Position numbers and translations under genes: made by a program | The notes under the pieces: model-generated | Databases searched by the model: none | Told to the model about the DNA's origin: nothing | The model's input: only the letters and a program-made list of their open reading frames with translations | In this document: one piece after another, positions 1 through 8,121 of the stretch | How the letters are laid out: every line of letters starts with the position of its first letter | Numbering within the stretch: the first letter of the stretch is position 1 | NCBI GenBank assembly: GCA_017428925.1 | Contig: JAFRPY010000116.1 | Location: forward strand, 1-35,392 | Direction: 5' to 3' | Source: Prevotella sp. | GTDB lineage: Bacteria; Bacteroidota; Bacteroidia; Bacteroidales; Bacteroidaceae | Length of the DNA stretch: 35,392 bases

Positions 1-34
1 AGGTAAGCCAATGTGATGGCCTCCCAACAATATA

Positions 35-166
35 TTATGTAAAGTCGTTATGTAAAGTCTTACGCGCATCTTTTTGATTCACAATAACATTTTTTATTAT
101 TTGTTGCAGAACTTGACATAATGTGGAACTTGACATAAGCGGTTTTATGTAAACATTTACATAAAA
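35..166. repeat. Cluster of TTATGT(A/C)AAGT boxes and a 24-bp palindrome
   Basis: Two direct copies of TTATGTAAAGTC lie at 35-46 and 48-59. Two copies of the related box in the opposite orientation (AACTTGACATAA on the plus strand) lie at 110-121 and 127-138. A perfect inverted repeat follows at 143-166, with 11-bp arms TTTTATGTAAA / TTTACATAAAA around a CA centre, and it contains the same TTATGTAAA core. The homology of the neighbouring AlbA_2 remnant ends at about position 168, right at this palindrome. That makes the cluster a candidate end of a mobile or recombining element, or a protein-binding cluster. The function is not known to me. Confidence 0.6.
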
Positions 167-167
167 A

Positions 168-586
168 GGCATTGACCGTCATCTCTTGTATGACGAACTC
201 CGGGTAGTCCCGCTTTGTCACGAATTGTCCATGTTGTCCCAGGAACGTATGCTCCCGAACTTGGGTTTCGATAAATTCGATAGTTTTCTTTATCTGGTTC
301 AAGATGGTACCTTCAAACGTCACATCCTTAATGACGTTCATTTCTGCACCCACCTTTTCATCGATACCTTCATAGCGGATAAAACGGGTATATCAATATC
401 ATCAATGGTCGCACCATAGACCGCTGTATCCTCGTAATACCGTTCTCCCTTGTCATACATCAGTTGCACACGCTCGTCAAATGTCAATTTCCGGCTCTTG
501 TCGCCTACACGCACGAATGCTTCATCTGCCTGATTTGTGTGCAAACTGGAACTGGCAGGAATCTCCATCACATCCTCAATCGTCAT
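168..586 (-). pseudogene. Remnant of an AlbA_2 / RecG-like ATP-binding protein
   Basis: Two reading frames on the minus strand together resemble AlbA_2 (Schlafen-like) DNA-binding/ATPase proteins of Bacteroidales. The first, 586 to 338, carries a stretch beginning VRVGDKSRKLTFDERVQLMY. The second, entered near 380, reads YEGIDEKVGAEMNVIKDVTF and later PEFVIQEMTVNA. From family knowledge, an intact protein has a further segment between these blocks, an N-terminal part before them and a long C-terminal part after MTVNA. This copy is therefore truncated at both ends, has an internal deletion, and is frameshifted near 365-385. It lies downstream of res and is probably a dead remnant of the same island. 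Confidence 0.65.
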
Positions 587-635
587 ACTTCAGCCCAGAC
601 CATTAAGACTATCTATGAATCGAGTACCTTTATTA

Positions 636-3359
636 TCACTCCATCTCCCCATCCGTGGAGAACACATTATCGAATTCTGGTTCCGTATTACATGCCCTGA
701 CTCTTTCCCTTATAGCCATCTTGCAGAAATCCAATCGCTTCATTTTCTTGCCTGAAGGTGTGTTAACCAGTCGGAGCATCTGCACACGACTGACAGCGGG
801 ACATTTCTCTGCGTAGTCACAGAGTCCCTTGGCTTTTGCCAAATTATCTTTTTTGTCATCACGGTGCGGCTCCAGCAAGGCAAAGTCATAGTTACCATTA
901 CAATCCTTTCGTACAATAAGGAAATCAGGATATGTGCGATGTATCTCTTCGCCATATTTATAAGGAACACACAATGCCCAGGGCTTACGCTCCTGATTAC
1001 GGAGCCAACATACATAATTTGGATGCTTGCGTTCTTCTTCCAGTGTGATGGGTTCCCATCCTTTAAGTTTAAAATTAGCCGTTCCCTCAGCATTCACAAA
1101 CAAATGGTCAGTACAAGGCTCGCCATCCACATCGAGGTCAACATTGATATTATCTGGCAGGTGAAAAAGCAAAGGTGGCGACACCTCACTGCTTTGCGTT
1201 ACCAGACCGTTATACTTCTTGCGATACTCTTCTGGCACTGTCTTAGTTTTCGAGCGATAAGCATCTGCAAGTTCAAAGAATCGCTTCTTCGCATAATCCA
1301 TTCGCTTATCACGTTGATGCTCATCGGCCACATAGAGTATCACATCATACAGAGCCGTATTGTCATCAATGTCATCCTCATACTTATCAGCATAGCGTTT
1401 CCCGATGCCTTCATTGCACAACTGCACTTCTGCTAGCATAAACTGGTGCTCAACGCCTGCATCAGTCGTGGAGTATAGATCCGGCCCCTGAGTGGTTTCA
1501 TAACTGGCATTGTTCTTATATAGTTCAACACTAATTGTGTTCAGCTGGAACTGCAAGGCTTTATCTACCAAAGCATCATATTCACCGTTGCTTCTCAGTT
1601 CTGTCACGTAATTTCGAATCATCCCCACGATATCGTCCTTTATACTGTCAACCACTTTGCCTGTTTCGTCCATACCAGAAATAACTGCCAAATGTGCCAA
1701 TTCAAACAGAGAACGCATATAGTTCTTTGTAACGGCTACAGTCTTCACTTCGTATGTGTGAATCTCCGCCATATTGATGGCATTCTTAACTTCCTCATAC
1801 GGGTCAACAGCAGGTGTTGGCGTTGGCTTGGTATTACTAACCTCTGAAGACTGCTTAAAATCCATCGGTTCGCCAAATTCAGGCTTCGCTGATTGCGGCT
1901 TTTCCACTTGCCATGCAGAACCACTATTATTCAATTCCTGCTTAGTGGGGGTAGCGTTGTTTGTGACAGGCTGGACAGGCCTCTTTGTGGTCATTACCAC
2001 GGTCTGCCTTTTTGAACCTTCTACAGACTGTATTTCAACAGGAAGTGCACCACCTTCTTCGTTCAGTTTGTCCACTACATGCTTGACGGTATCTTTATCG
2101 AAGTTAGGCAGATAAAGATGTACATAGTTCAGTGTTTCATCAACTTCTACTCGTTCCCCTCGTGGCGTGCGTATCATGCGGCCAAGCAATTGGGCAATAT
2201 ACGTTGCATCGCGAGCCACTCTGAATGACATCATGCATTCTGCCCTGGGGCAGTCCCATCCTGTAGAAAGTGCCTCTTTGAAGAAAACTATTTTGATGTG
2301 GCGGTCATCATTGATAGCAGACGGTTGACAATATGGTACTGTCAGACCGTTGACGGGAAGGTCTCCTTGCTCCGTAAAGGCATGTACCACTTCGCCCGTC
2401 TCAAAATGCTCTCCTGTACGTTTCTCTATCTCTTGCAAACATTCATCCAGATCTGTGGCTGATGGCTTGCCTCCCGCTGCAGGTTCTACCTGAATCAGAA
2501 AGATAGGGCATACATTCTGATAGTGCTGCTTTTCTGTGTAGTTGTACCAATGTAGGCACTTGTCCTTCCATTCGTCTGCGGCTGTTTGCAATACGGCAAT
2601 ATTCTTGTTAATGACGCTTTCTTCGGGGTAATGTATCTCAATGGTGTCCTTCAATAACCCCGAGTTACGAACTTCTGCAGGTGTCACGACAACTTTGCTG
2701 AGTGTAGACAAACTCGCACTTGCCAATGTATTGAATCGCTCTACCGTAGCACTCATGCCGATGATGATAGGCCAGGCATCCATCCGTTGCCCATCGTCTT
2801 TAAAGCCCTTTACGAACTTCTGCATCGTGGTCGTCTGGTTCACCTTGGCCCCTCGGTGAGCTTCGTCGATAATCAGTACAAGGTGCTGACCATACTCGTC
2901 TATTGTGTTTTGAAGAGTTTCCCATATTGTCCAATCGCGTCCGTCTCCTGTCTGAGTCATTTTGCTCGTTTTAGACAACTTCTGTGTGTTGAGGAAATAA
3001 ATCTTTCCCGGTTCCAGTTTCTCGCCACGGAAGGATTCGTCCAGTGTTTTGCACTGGCCAAACACAATTCGGTCGCAATAGCGTTCTATCTTCTTCTTGC
3101 TCTGTTCGTTCAGTTCTGGCGCGTCACTTAGCCATACCACAATACTTTCAGGCAAAGGAGCCACCATCCCCTCTTCATCACCACACAGCAGGTCTTCTAT
3201 GAATCGTGCCATCAATATGGTCTTGCCGGCACCTGTCGGTGCAGTCAGCGAGATAATCTGCTTCTGCCCGAAATGTTGCCAACTCATCTGAGCCATTGCA
3301 AATGTTTTGCGCAACTCACGCGCACGTAATTTTTGGAAGGTCTTTAACGTAATATTCAT
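636..3359 (-). CDS. res: Type III restriction endonuclease, Res (helicase-nuclease) subunit
   Basis: A 907-residue superfamily 2 helicase/nuclease that should act with the Mod subunit to translocate on and cut DNA lacking the host methyl mark. Visible motifs are Walker A APTGAGKT (about 40-47), DEAH (165-168), SAT (203-205), STGWDCPRAE (365-374) and the arginine-finger motif QLLGRMIRT (390-398). A C-terminal nuclease-like stretch follows, with PD at 811-812 and LEPH around 829-832, so the usual ExK lysine position holds His. It is the last intact gene of a minus-strand operon, starting 18 bp after the DUF1016 nuclease stop. Length is normal for the family, and no frameshift is seen. Confidence 0.93.
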   Translation of the reverse strand: MNITLKTFQKLRARELRKTFAMAQMSWQHFGQKQIISLTAPTGAGKTILMARFIEDLLCGDEEGMVAPLPESIVVWLSDAPELNEQSKKKIERYCDRIVFGQCKTLDESFRGEKLEPGKIYFLNTQKLSKTSKMTQTGDGRDWTIWETLQNTIDEYGQHLVLIIDEAHRGAKVNQTTTMQKFVKGFKDDGQRMDAWPIIIGMSATVERFNTLASASLSTLSKVVVTPAEVRNSGLLKDTIEIHYPEESVINKNIAVLQTAADEWKDKCLHWYNYTEKQHYQNVCPIFLIQVEPAAGGKPSATDLDECLQEIEKRTGEHFETGEVVHAFTEQGDLPVNGLTVPYCQPSAINDDRHIKIVFFKEALSTGWDCPRAECMMSFRVARDATYIAQLLGRMIRTPRGERVEVDETLNYVHLYLPNFDKDTVKHVVDKLNEEGGALPVEIQSVEGSKRQTVVMTTKRPVQPVTNNATPTKQELNNSGSAWQVEKPQSAKPEFGEPMDFKQSSEVSNTKPTPTPAVDPYEEVKNAINMAEIHTYEVKTVAVTKNYMRSLFELAHLAVISGMDETGKVVDSIKDDIVGMIRNYVTELRSNGEYDALVDKALQFQLNTISVELYKNNASYETTQGPDLYSTTDAGVEHQFMLAEVQLCNEGIGKRYADKYEDDIDDNTALYDVILYVADEHQRDKRMDYAKKRFFELADAYRSKTKTVPEEYRKKYNGLVTQSSEVSPPLLFHLPDNINVDLDVDGEPCTDHLFVNAEGTANFKLKGWEPITLEEERKHPNYVCWLRNQERKPWALCVPYKYGEEIHRTYPDFLIVRKDCNGNYDFALLEPHRDDKKDNLAKAKGLCDYAEKCPAVSRVQMLRLVNTPSGKKMKRLDFCKMAIRERVRACNTEPEFDNVFSTDGEME

Positions 3360-3377
3360 GATTGAGTGTTTCCTTGT

Positions 3378-4577
3378 TTAACCTTTGTTTTCTTTCAGCA
3401 GAAATTCCCTTATTATCTCCTTACTGGGCAGTTGAAGCTCATATTTTGCCACAAACAACTGCGGGTCGATGTTCGGGGTCACATATTCCACCATCTCCTG
3501 CCCGTATTCTGTGCAAAGCAGCAGTCCTACTGGTGGATTGTCATCTGGTTGCATATAGTGCCGACGATAATACTCCAGATACATATTGAGCTGGGCCATA
3601 TCAGCATAATCCAGCCGGTGTCCTTTTAGCTCCAAGATGCAATGGCATTTCAATATGCGGTGGTAAAACACCAAATCGGCTTTGAAATAGCGGTCGTCAA
3701 TAAGCAGTTTCTTCTGCCTGGCCTCCAAGCAGAACCCCATGCCCAGTTCGAGCATAAACTCCTCCAAGTGGTCAATGAGTGCCTGTTCCAGTTCATCCTC
3801 CTCAATGACATTCTTTGCAGCCAATCCTAAGAATTCAAAGACATAATGCGACTTCAATTCCTCACGGAACGATGGTTTTTCTGCCTTTTCGTTGACCTTG
3901 CTTGCCAACAGTTCCGGATTCCTGCTCCATCCGCTGCGCTCGTAGTAGTTGGAGTCTATCTGGCGCTGAAGTTCTCTCACACTCCACGGACCACGCATGG
4001 CCTCAATTGCATAGAAGGAACGTTTTAATGGATCATTCAAGTGGAGCAGTTGAACAATATGTGTAAAAGAAAGCCTGTTGAACAACATTTGTGGAACAGG
4101 TCGCACTTCGCCTTCTCCTGTCAACAAAGCAAAACCATCATTTGATACTGGTGAAGGATGTTGCAATGGTAATTGGCTAATCGGTGATTGGCCTTTTATA
4201 ACACTCACGTTTGCGGCCGATTGTAAAAGGCTAATCACTGATTGGCTTTTTTGTGCCTTCAGTTCCAGATAGCCTGCAATTGGCTCTGCCAGTTCGGGAT
4301 AACAAAGATAAAAACGCCTGAAATTCTTTAGGCTTGCCAAACTAAAGCTCTTGTCTTCTAAGCGTTCTGCCAATCGCTTCAACAGGCTCTCACCATACTT
4401 TGCCCGGTCGTTACCGTGCTGCTCATATTCCACAATATAGAAGCCTGTCAGCCACGCTCGCGTTGTTACGTTGCGGTTGATGACAAGTCGGGCATCTTCT
4501 TGTAATGCGCTACTCGCAGACTGGATTTTTCCTACGAGTGACTCAAAGTCTCCTTTATTCCTATCAAACTCGTTCAT
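3378..4577 (-). CDS. DUF1016/YhcG-type PDDEXK nuclease domain protein
   Basis: A 399-residue protein with the two-part layout of DUF1016 proteins. The N-terminal helical/winged-helix region spans about 10-110 and continues at 165-240. The C-terminal PD-(D/E)XK nuclease fold spans about 245-390, with D301 (in FKADLVFYH) and the ELK motif at E317/K319 as likely metal-binding residues. Such proteins commonly sit in restriction and defence loci; their exact role is not settled. It lies between mod and res with 11- and 18-bp gaps, so it is co-expressed with them. Residues about 112-140 are a low-complexity segment encoded by a duplicated GGCTAATC..TGATTGGC DNA repeat, probably an in-frame insertion. 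Confidence 0.88.
   Translation of the reverse strand: MNEFDRNKGDFESLVGKIQSASSALQEDARLVINRNVTTRAWLTGFYIVEYEQHGNDRAKYGESLLKRLAERLEDKSFSLASLKNFRRFYLCYPELAEPIAGYLELKAQKSQSVISLLQSAANVSVIKGQSPISQLPLQHPSPVSNDGFALLTGEGEVRPVPQMLFNRLSFTHIVQLLHLNDPLKRSFYAIEAMRGPWSVRELQRQIDSNYYERSGWSRNPELLASKVNEKAEKPSFREELKSHYVFEFLGLAAKNVIEEDELEQALIDHLEEFMLELGMGFCLEARQKKLLIDDRYFKADLVFYHRILKCHCILELKGHRLDYADMAQLNMYLEYYRRHYMQPDDNPPVGLLLCTEYGQEMVEYVTPNIDPQLFVAKYELQLPSKEIIREFLLKENKG
4175..4250. repeat. Two direct copies of a dispersed-type repeat inside the DUF1016 gene
   Basis: Copy 1 (4175-4197) reads GGCTAATCGG TGATTGGCC then TTTT; copy 2 (4229-4250) reads GGCTAATCAC TGATTGGC then TTTT. The copies start 54 bp apart, a multiple of three, so the reading frame is kept. 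They encode a Ser/Ile/Gln-rich linker between the N-terminal and nuclease parts. I interpret this as a short repetitive element that entered a tolerant linker. Confidence 0.5.
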
Positions 4578-4588
4578 CTGTTCTCTCC

Positions 4589-7027
4589 TTATTTCGCTGC
4601 GTAATTTATTCTGAAGTTCTCTAAATAGTCGCGATACAACTGATAGGTCTTTTTGCCCTTCAGTTCAGCTATCATGCTTAAATAGGCACTCTGACTGTCT
4701 GTAATGAGGAACACCGTTTCAACCTCGGGATGTTTTTCCAACTCTTTATGGAAGTTGCGGAAATGTGCTTCCTCTTTCAGTAGTGCCGTATGGTTGTTAG
4801 GCCAGATAGCATAATCACCTTCAACTTCTGAAGGGCATTCACCTTTGGCTCCTGCTTTCATCCAAAGCAACGGCAATAGTTCCTGTAATTGGCGACCTCG
4901 TGCCACACTACGTTTGTCAAGGAATCCTAGTTTAAAGAATGCTGCATTAGCCTTGAAGCCGTCCTTCATTGGCATTTTCACGGGAACCGTTTCCTCTATA
5001 TTTCCCATCAGTTCGGTTACTTCACTCTTCACATTCTTATAGACCGAGTCTTTTTCTGTTACGATGTAGAAGTTTGTGATGTGATCGTTGCCTTCCAATG
5101 CTTCCAACCATTCTTCTGTCTTGTTTATATCGAAGAGAATGGAAGCGTTGTAACTGTCATCTTCCGATGCAAGGAAGGGCACATCTGAAGTCATTGTTGG
5201 CAGCTTCACATCTTTCTGCTTATTGATGAGTGTCACCAAAGATTTCTTTTGTTTCAAGGGGGCTTCTGCCGGCAGGAAATTGATTTGCGTAAACTTGCGG
5301 TCTGTTTCCTTCGTCTCTGTAAGCGAAGAGATATAATCACCTTCTATAGGCAGTCCGTTTACGTCCTTACCCAATATGCTGCATTTAGTACGTGGCCAGT
5401 TCACATAGCGGGCAATACCCCAACATTCCCATTCTTCATCATCAGGACGTATGCCCTGGGGCAGAAGTTCTTTTTCCTTGGGCTCTCCAATCTCATTGTT
5501 TGTCACCATCACACAACGGCGATGTCCGCCATCCTCTGCATTAAGCAGATTTACCGCATGAAGCGTGGTGCCGCTGCCAGCAAAGAAGTCCAAGATTAAA
5601 GCATTGGGCTTATTAGCAACAAAGAACCTAAGTACATCATGAACGGCATAAAGGGACTTGGGGAAAGGGAAACGCCCTTCTCCGATGACCTTAGATAATA
5701 ACTGAGAGCCAAATCTTGTTGCATCATGAGAAGGTATTTTCCATAATGTACCTGGAATGAACTTAGGAACATAATGCTCATCAACCATTATAGAACCGTC
5801 ATATCTTCTTCCTATAACTGGGATAAGATTGTTTGTTATATTCTGTCTATTTGTTTCTGCTAAATATTGAACAGCGGTATTTTCTCCTTTCCACTTCCCG
5901 AGTCTTAAAAAACCTTGTTTTTTTAACTCTTCTGCGCTCGTAGGAGCAACTTGCCATCTTCTCAGTTCACCATTTTTTCCAATTGGCCATATAACCGTTG
6001 TTCCTTCTGGCTTCTCTACTTTTTTAAAATCATCACCTAAATATGCTTCGCCAATTGAATCAATAATGGGACCATCTGGCGTCTTCTTAATAAAGAAAGG
6101 ATAGAACATCATTGGTCGGTCTTCTCTCTTTCTTGCCGAACCTGTTCTCAAAAGGGATACCCAGTTAATATTCTTCACAGAACTATTCCCTGTTCCTGTT
6201 CGCCAGCTTTGTTCAAGAGGTAATGGAGTTGCACTTGCATCTCCTATTTCTATAATATAAATATATTCGTCGGTCCTCGAAAATTGTTTTTCCCTTGGAT
6301 TTCCTTGAGGTGTAATATGAGTGGCAACCATCTGAATTCTTGCTTCTGGAAACATCTGTTCCAACAGACATCCAAGATGATGGTATTCCAGCTCGTCAAT
6401 AGTGACAATCATCACAGAGTCTTTCGGATTTAGCAGTTTCTTTGCAATCTTCAGCCTCGCTTCCATCATAGAAAGCCACTTGGAGTGACGATAAGAGTCT
6501 GTACCGTCCACATAGTCACAGTTGTACTTCCAATCGTGCGAGTCTGGTTTGTTGTAAGGTGGGTCGATGTATATGCAATCGAACATGCCAGGATAGAGGT
6601 ATGCCAATAATTGTAGCGCATGGTAGTTGTCAGCCTCAATCAGCGTGTGCCACAAGTCGCTGTCAGGCGCATTCTGTACACTGTCCATCTGCTTGAGGTA
6701 TGGATAAATCACATCGCCACGTTGGGCCACAGCAACCAAATCTGCCAGCGGCAGCGTCTTTTCCGCCATTGTGGAAAGATGAATACAGGTGGCCTCCGTC
6801 TCCGAAAGGCTCTGCACCTCATACACATCATTGGGAGTCTGGTCGCGTAGAGCCACTTTCGTCCCTCGCCGTATCTTCACTTCCGGCATCACCACATTAT
6901 CCGGTAGGTGATTTTCATACACCAACCCGAACCGTTTCTTTTTCGTCAATCGCTCTATCTCCTCCCTCAACTGCCGCCGCAGTTCAACATTAGGAATCCG
7001 ATTGATATATTGTTCTATTGCAGACAT
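4589..7027 (-). CDS. mod: Type III site-specific DNA-methyltransferase (N6-adenine), Mod subunit
   Basis: An 812-residue adenine-N6 methyltransferase of the beta class. The catalytic motif IV DPPY (155-158) comes before the AdoMet-binding motif I FAGSGT (482-487), as in type III Mod proteins. It supplies sequence recognition for both methylation and restriction. The stretch between the motifs, about residues 232-446, is the expected target-recognition domain. Its DNA (about 5690-6330) is visibly more AT-rich than the flanks, with individual lines near 30% GC, suggesting replacement by recombination. It starts 15 bp after the XRE gene and is followed 11 bp later by the DUF1016 gene, so it is the second gene of the operon. 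Confidence 0.94.
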   Translation of the reverse strand: MSAIEQYINRIPNVELRRQLREEIERLTKKKRFGLVYENHLPDNVVMPEVKIRRGTKVALRDQTPNDVYEVQSLSETEATCIHLSTMAEKTLPLADLVAVAQRGDVIYPYLKQMDSVQNAPDSDLWHTLIEADNYHALQLLAYLYPGMFDCIYIDPPYNKPDSHDWKYNCDYVDGTDSYRHSKWLSMMEARLKIAKKLLNPKDSVMIVTIDELEYHHLGCLLEQMFPEARIQMVATHITPQGNPREKQFSRTDEYIYIIEIGDASATPLPLEQSWRTGTGNSSVKNINWVSLLRTGSARKREDRPMMFYPFFIKKTPDGPIIDSIGEAYLGDDFKKVEKPEGTTVIWPIGKNGELRRWQVAPTSAEELKKQGFLRLGKWKGENTAVQYLAETNRQNITNNLIPVIGRRYDGSIMVDEHYVPKFIPGTLWKIPSHDATRFGSQLLSKVIGEGRFPFPKSLYAVHDVLRFFVANKPNALILDFFAGSGTTLHAVNLLNAEDGGHRRCVMVTNNEIGEPKEKELLPQGIRPDDEEWECWGIARYVNWPRTKCSILGKDVNGLPIEGDYISSLTETKETDRKFTQINFLPAEAPLKQKKSLVTLINKQKDVKLPTMTSDVPFLASEDDSYNASILFDINKTEEWLEALEGNDHITNFYIVTEKDSVYKNVKSEVTELMGNIEETVPVKMPMKDGFKANAAFFKLGFLDKRSVARGRQLQELLPLLWMKAGAKGECPSEVEGDYAIWPNNHTALLKEEAHFRNFHKELEKHPEVETVFLITDSQSAYLSMIAELKGKKTYQLYRDYLENFRINYAAK

Positions 7028-7042
7028 ATATTTTATTACGTT

Positions 7043-7273
7043 TTATTTTTGTTCTTGCGAAAGAAGAAATTGCTTATACTCTCTCACAAACAACTCTCTA
7101 ATATCGACCTCTAACAAATCTGCAATTTTCAGTATTGTTGCAAGGTCGGGTTGTGATGTGTTCGTACACCACTTGCTGACAGTAGATGGCGTAACCCCCA
7201 TCTGTTCTGAAAGCCATCGGGCAGTACGCTTCTTCTCGAACAGCACCATTTTGATTCTATTAATATCTTCCAT
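7043..7273 (-). CDS. XRE-family helix-turn-helix regulator
   Basis: A 76-residue single-domain DNA-binding protein. The helix-turn-helix spans about residues 19-40 (ARWLSEQMGVTPSTVSKWCT), followed by the usual SQPDLATILKIADLLEVD helices of the Cro/C1/XRE fold. It is the promoter-proximal gene of the restriction-modification operon, 15 bp before mod. It may set expression of the operon in the manner of controller proteins, which is an inference from position. A TATCTTTG -7 box lies just upstream on the minus strand. Confidence 0.88.
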   Translation of the reverse strand: MEDINRIKMVLFEKKRTARWLSEQMGVTPSTVSKWCTNTSQPDLATILKIADLLEVDIRELFVREYKQFLLSQEQK

Positions 7274-7294
7274 CTGATTGAGTTTTTAATGGTA

Positions 7295-7302
7295 CAAAGA
7301 TA
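7295..7302 (-). promoter_or_regulatory. Bacteroidetes -7 box for the XRE-mod-nuclease-res operon
   Basis: The minus strand reads TATCTTTG, a full match to TAnnTTTG, 21 bp before the XRE start codon. No clear TTTG -33 box is seen at the usual distance, so the promoter may be weak or regulated. Confidence 0.6.
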
Positions 7303-7567
7303 GTGATTTATTTTCAATTTCTTTTATTCATCGTTAAATTATCAGCGTTTTACTCCTGCTTTTATGCTTTTTTATGTGTTTTTGACTGTTTCACAGATAC
7401 ACTTTATTTACATTTAGTCCACGCCTTTGCTATATATATGCGCAATATGGACTTTTTGTTACTTTTATGGTGAATCGAAAATTCCCGACAAATTCTCATC
7501 AATCTTCCTCCACAATCTGTGTTGGAGATTATGCCTTTTTGCCGGCTGAAGTTTCTTTTACAGGGGA

Positions 7568-7754
7568 AAAATTAGGGAATTGACTTGAAATGATAGGGAT
7601 TTGAAGTTCGGAAAATAAGCTTTTGAAGTTCGGATAATAAGCTTTTGAAGTTCGGATGATAAGGATTTGAAGTCTAAATACGAGGCTTTCAGACTGCAAC
7701 TGAGGGTCAATTACAGTCCAAAAGCCTATCTTTTAAAGTTCGGGGAGTTGGAAA
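7568..7754. repeat. Tandem array with 22-bp period made of alternating 11-mers
   Basis: Alternating 11-mers A (TTGAAGTTCGG) and B (ATAATAAGCTT-like) run through this intergenic stretch. Clear A copies are at 7601-7611, 7623-7633, 7645-7655 and 7667-7677, with a further copy in phase at 7733-7743. B copies fill the gaps (AAAATAAGCTT, ATAATAAGCTT, ATGATAAGGAT) and continue upstream at 7590-7600 and 7568-7578. Units between 7689 and 7732 are degenerate but keep the 22-bp phase. The period is not a multiple of three and the units are not self-complementary, so neither a coding repeat nor a hairpin explains it. No spacers are present, so it is not CRISPR. Confidence 0.75.
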
Positions 7755-7969
7755 AGAAGGATAAAAAGCGGATTTGTTTTTCTAACCAATTCATTATCAA
7801 CGACTTTCGGATAATGGTTTAAAACTCGCGTATTTGCCACCAAAAGTGTAGTTGCTGAATTTCGCGCGAATCTCGGCGCATGAAAAATTGTATTTTTCTT
7901 GACATAAGTTCCATGTAGGGACAAACAGCATTCTACGGGGACAACTTCGTGGCGCAAATATATGCTCAA
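7733..7969 (-). CDS. Doubtful small hypothetical ORF (78 codons)
   Basis: An open frame on the minus strand within the otherwise empty 7303-8061 gap. It has no recognisable domain, signal peptide or nearby TAnnTTTG promoter, and its 3' end runs into the degenerate end of the 22-bp repeat array. The composition, with many Arg, Asn and Leu, is not distinctive. It may be part of a dispersed non-coding repeat instead of a gene. Apart from this frame and the array I see nothing in 7303-8061. Confidence 0.2.
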   Translation of the reverse strand: MSIYLRHEVVPVECCLSLHGTYVKKNTIFHAPRFARNSATTLLVANTRVLNHYPKVVDNELVRKTNPLFILLFQLPEL

Positions 7970-8061
7970 TCCGACAAGCCAGTTTGGGCGTCCACGTTTT
8001 ATTTCAGGGAAATGGGGTTTCCTGACTTCGGGAATGAGATGCGCGGCAGATTTTAATAAAG

Positions 8062-8099
8062 AAGCTCCGCAATCCCCGGAATAAGGAATCGCGGAGCTT
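8062..8099 (-). terminator. Rho-independent terminator of malQ
   Basis: A 9-bp perfect stem (AAGCTCCGC at 8062-8070, GCGGAGCTT at 8091-8099) with a 20-nt partly pairing loop lies 22 bp after the malQ stop on the minus strand. It is followed by CTTTATT, a T-rich tail. Confidence 0.8.
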
Positions 8100-8121
8100 T
8101 GTTAACAAAGGTAGGTTGTTT

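Noticed and set aside
7568-7754. CRISPR-like array
   Set aside because: Units are directly adjacent with a 22-bp period and no unique spacers, and no cas genes are present. The same holds for 21626-21734.
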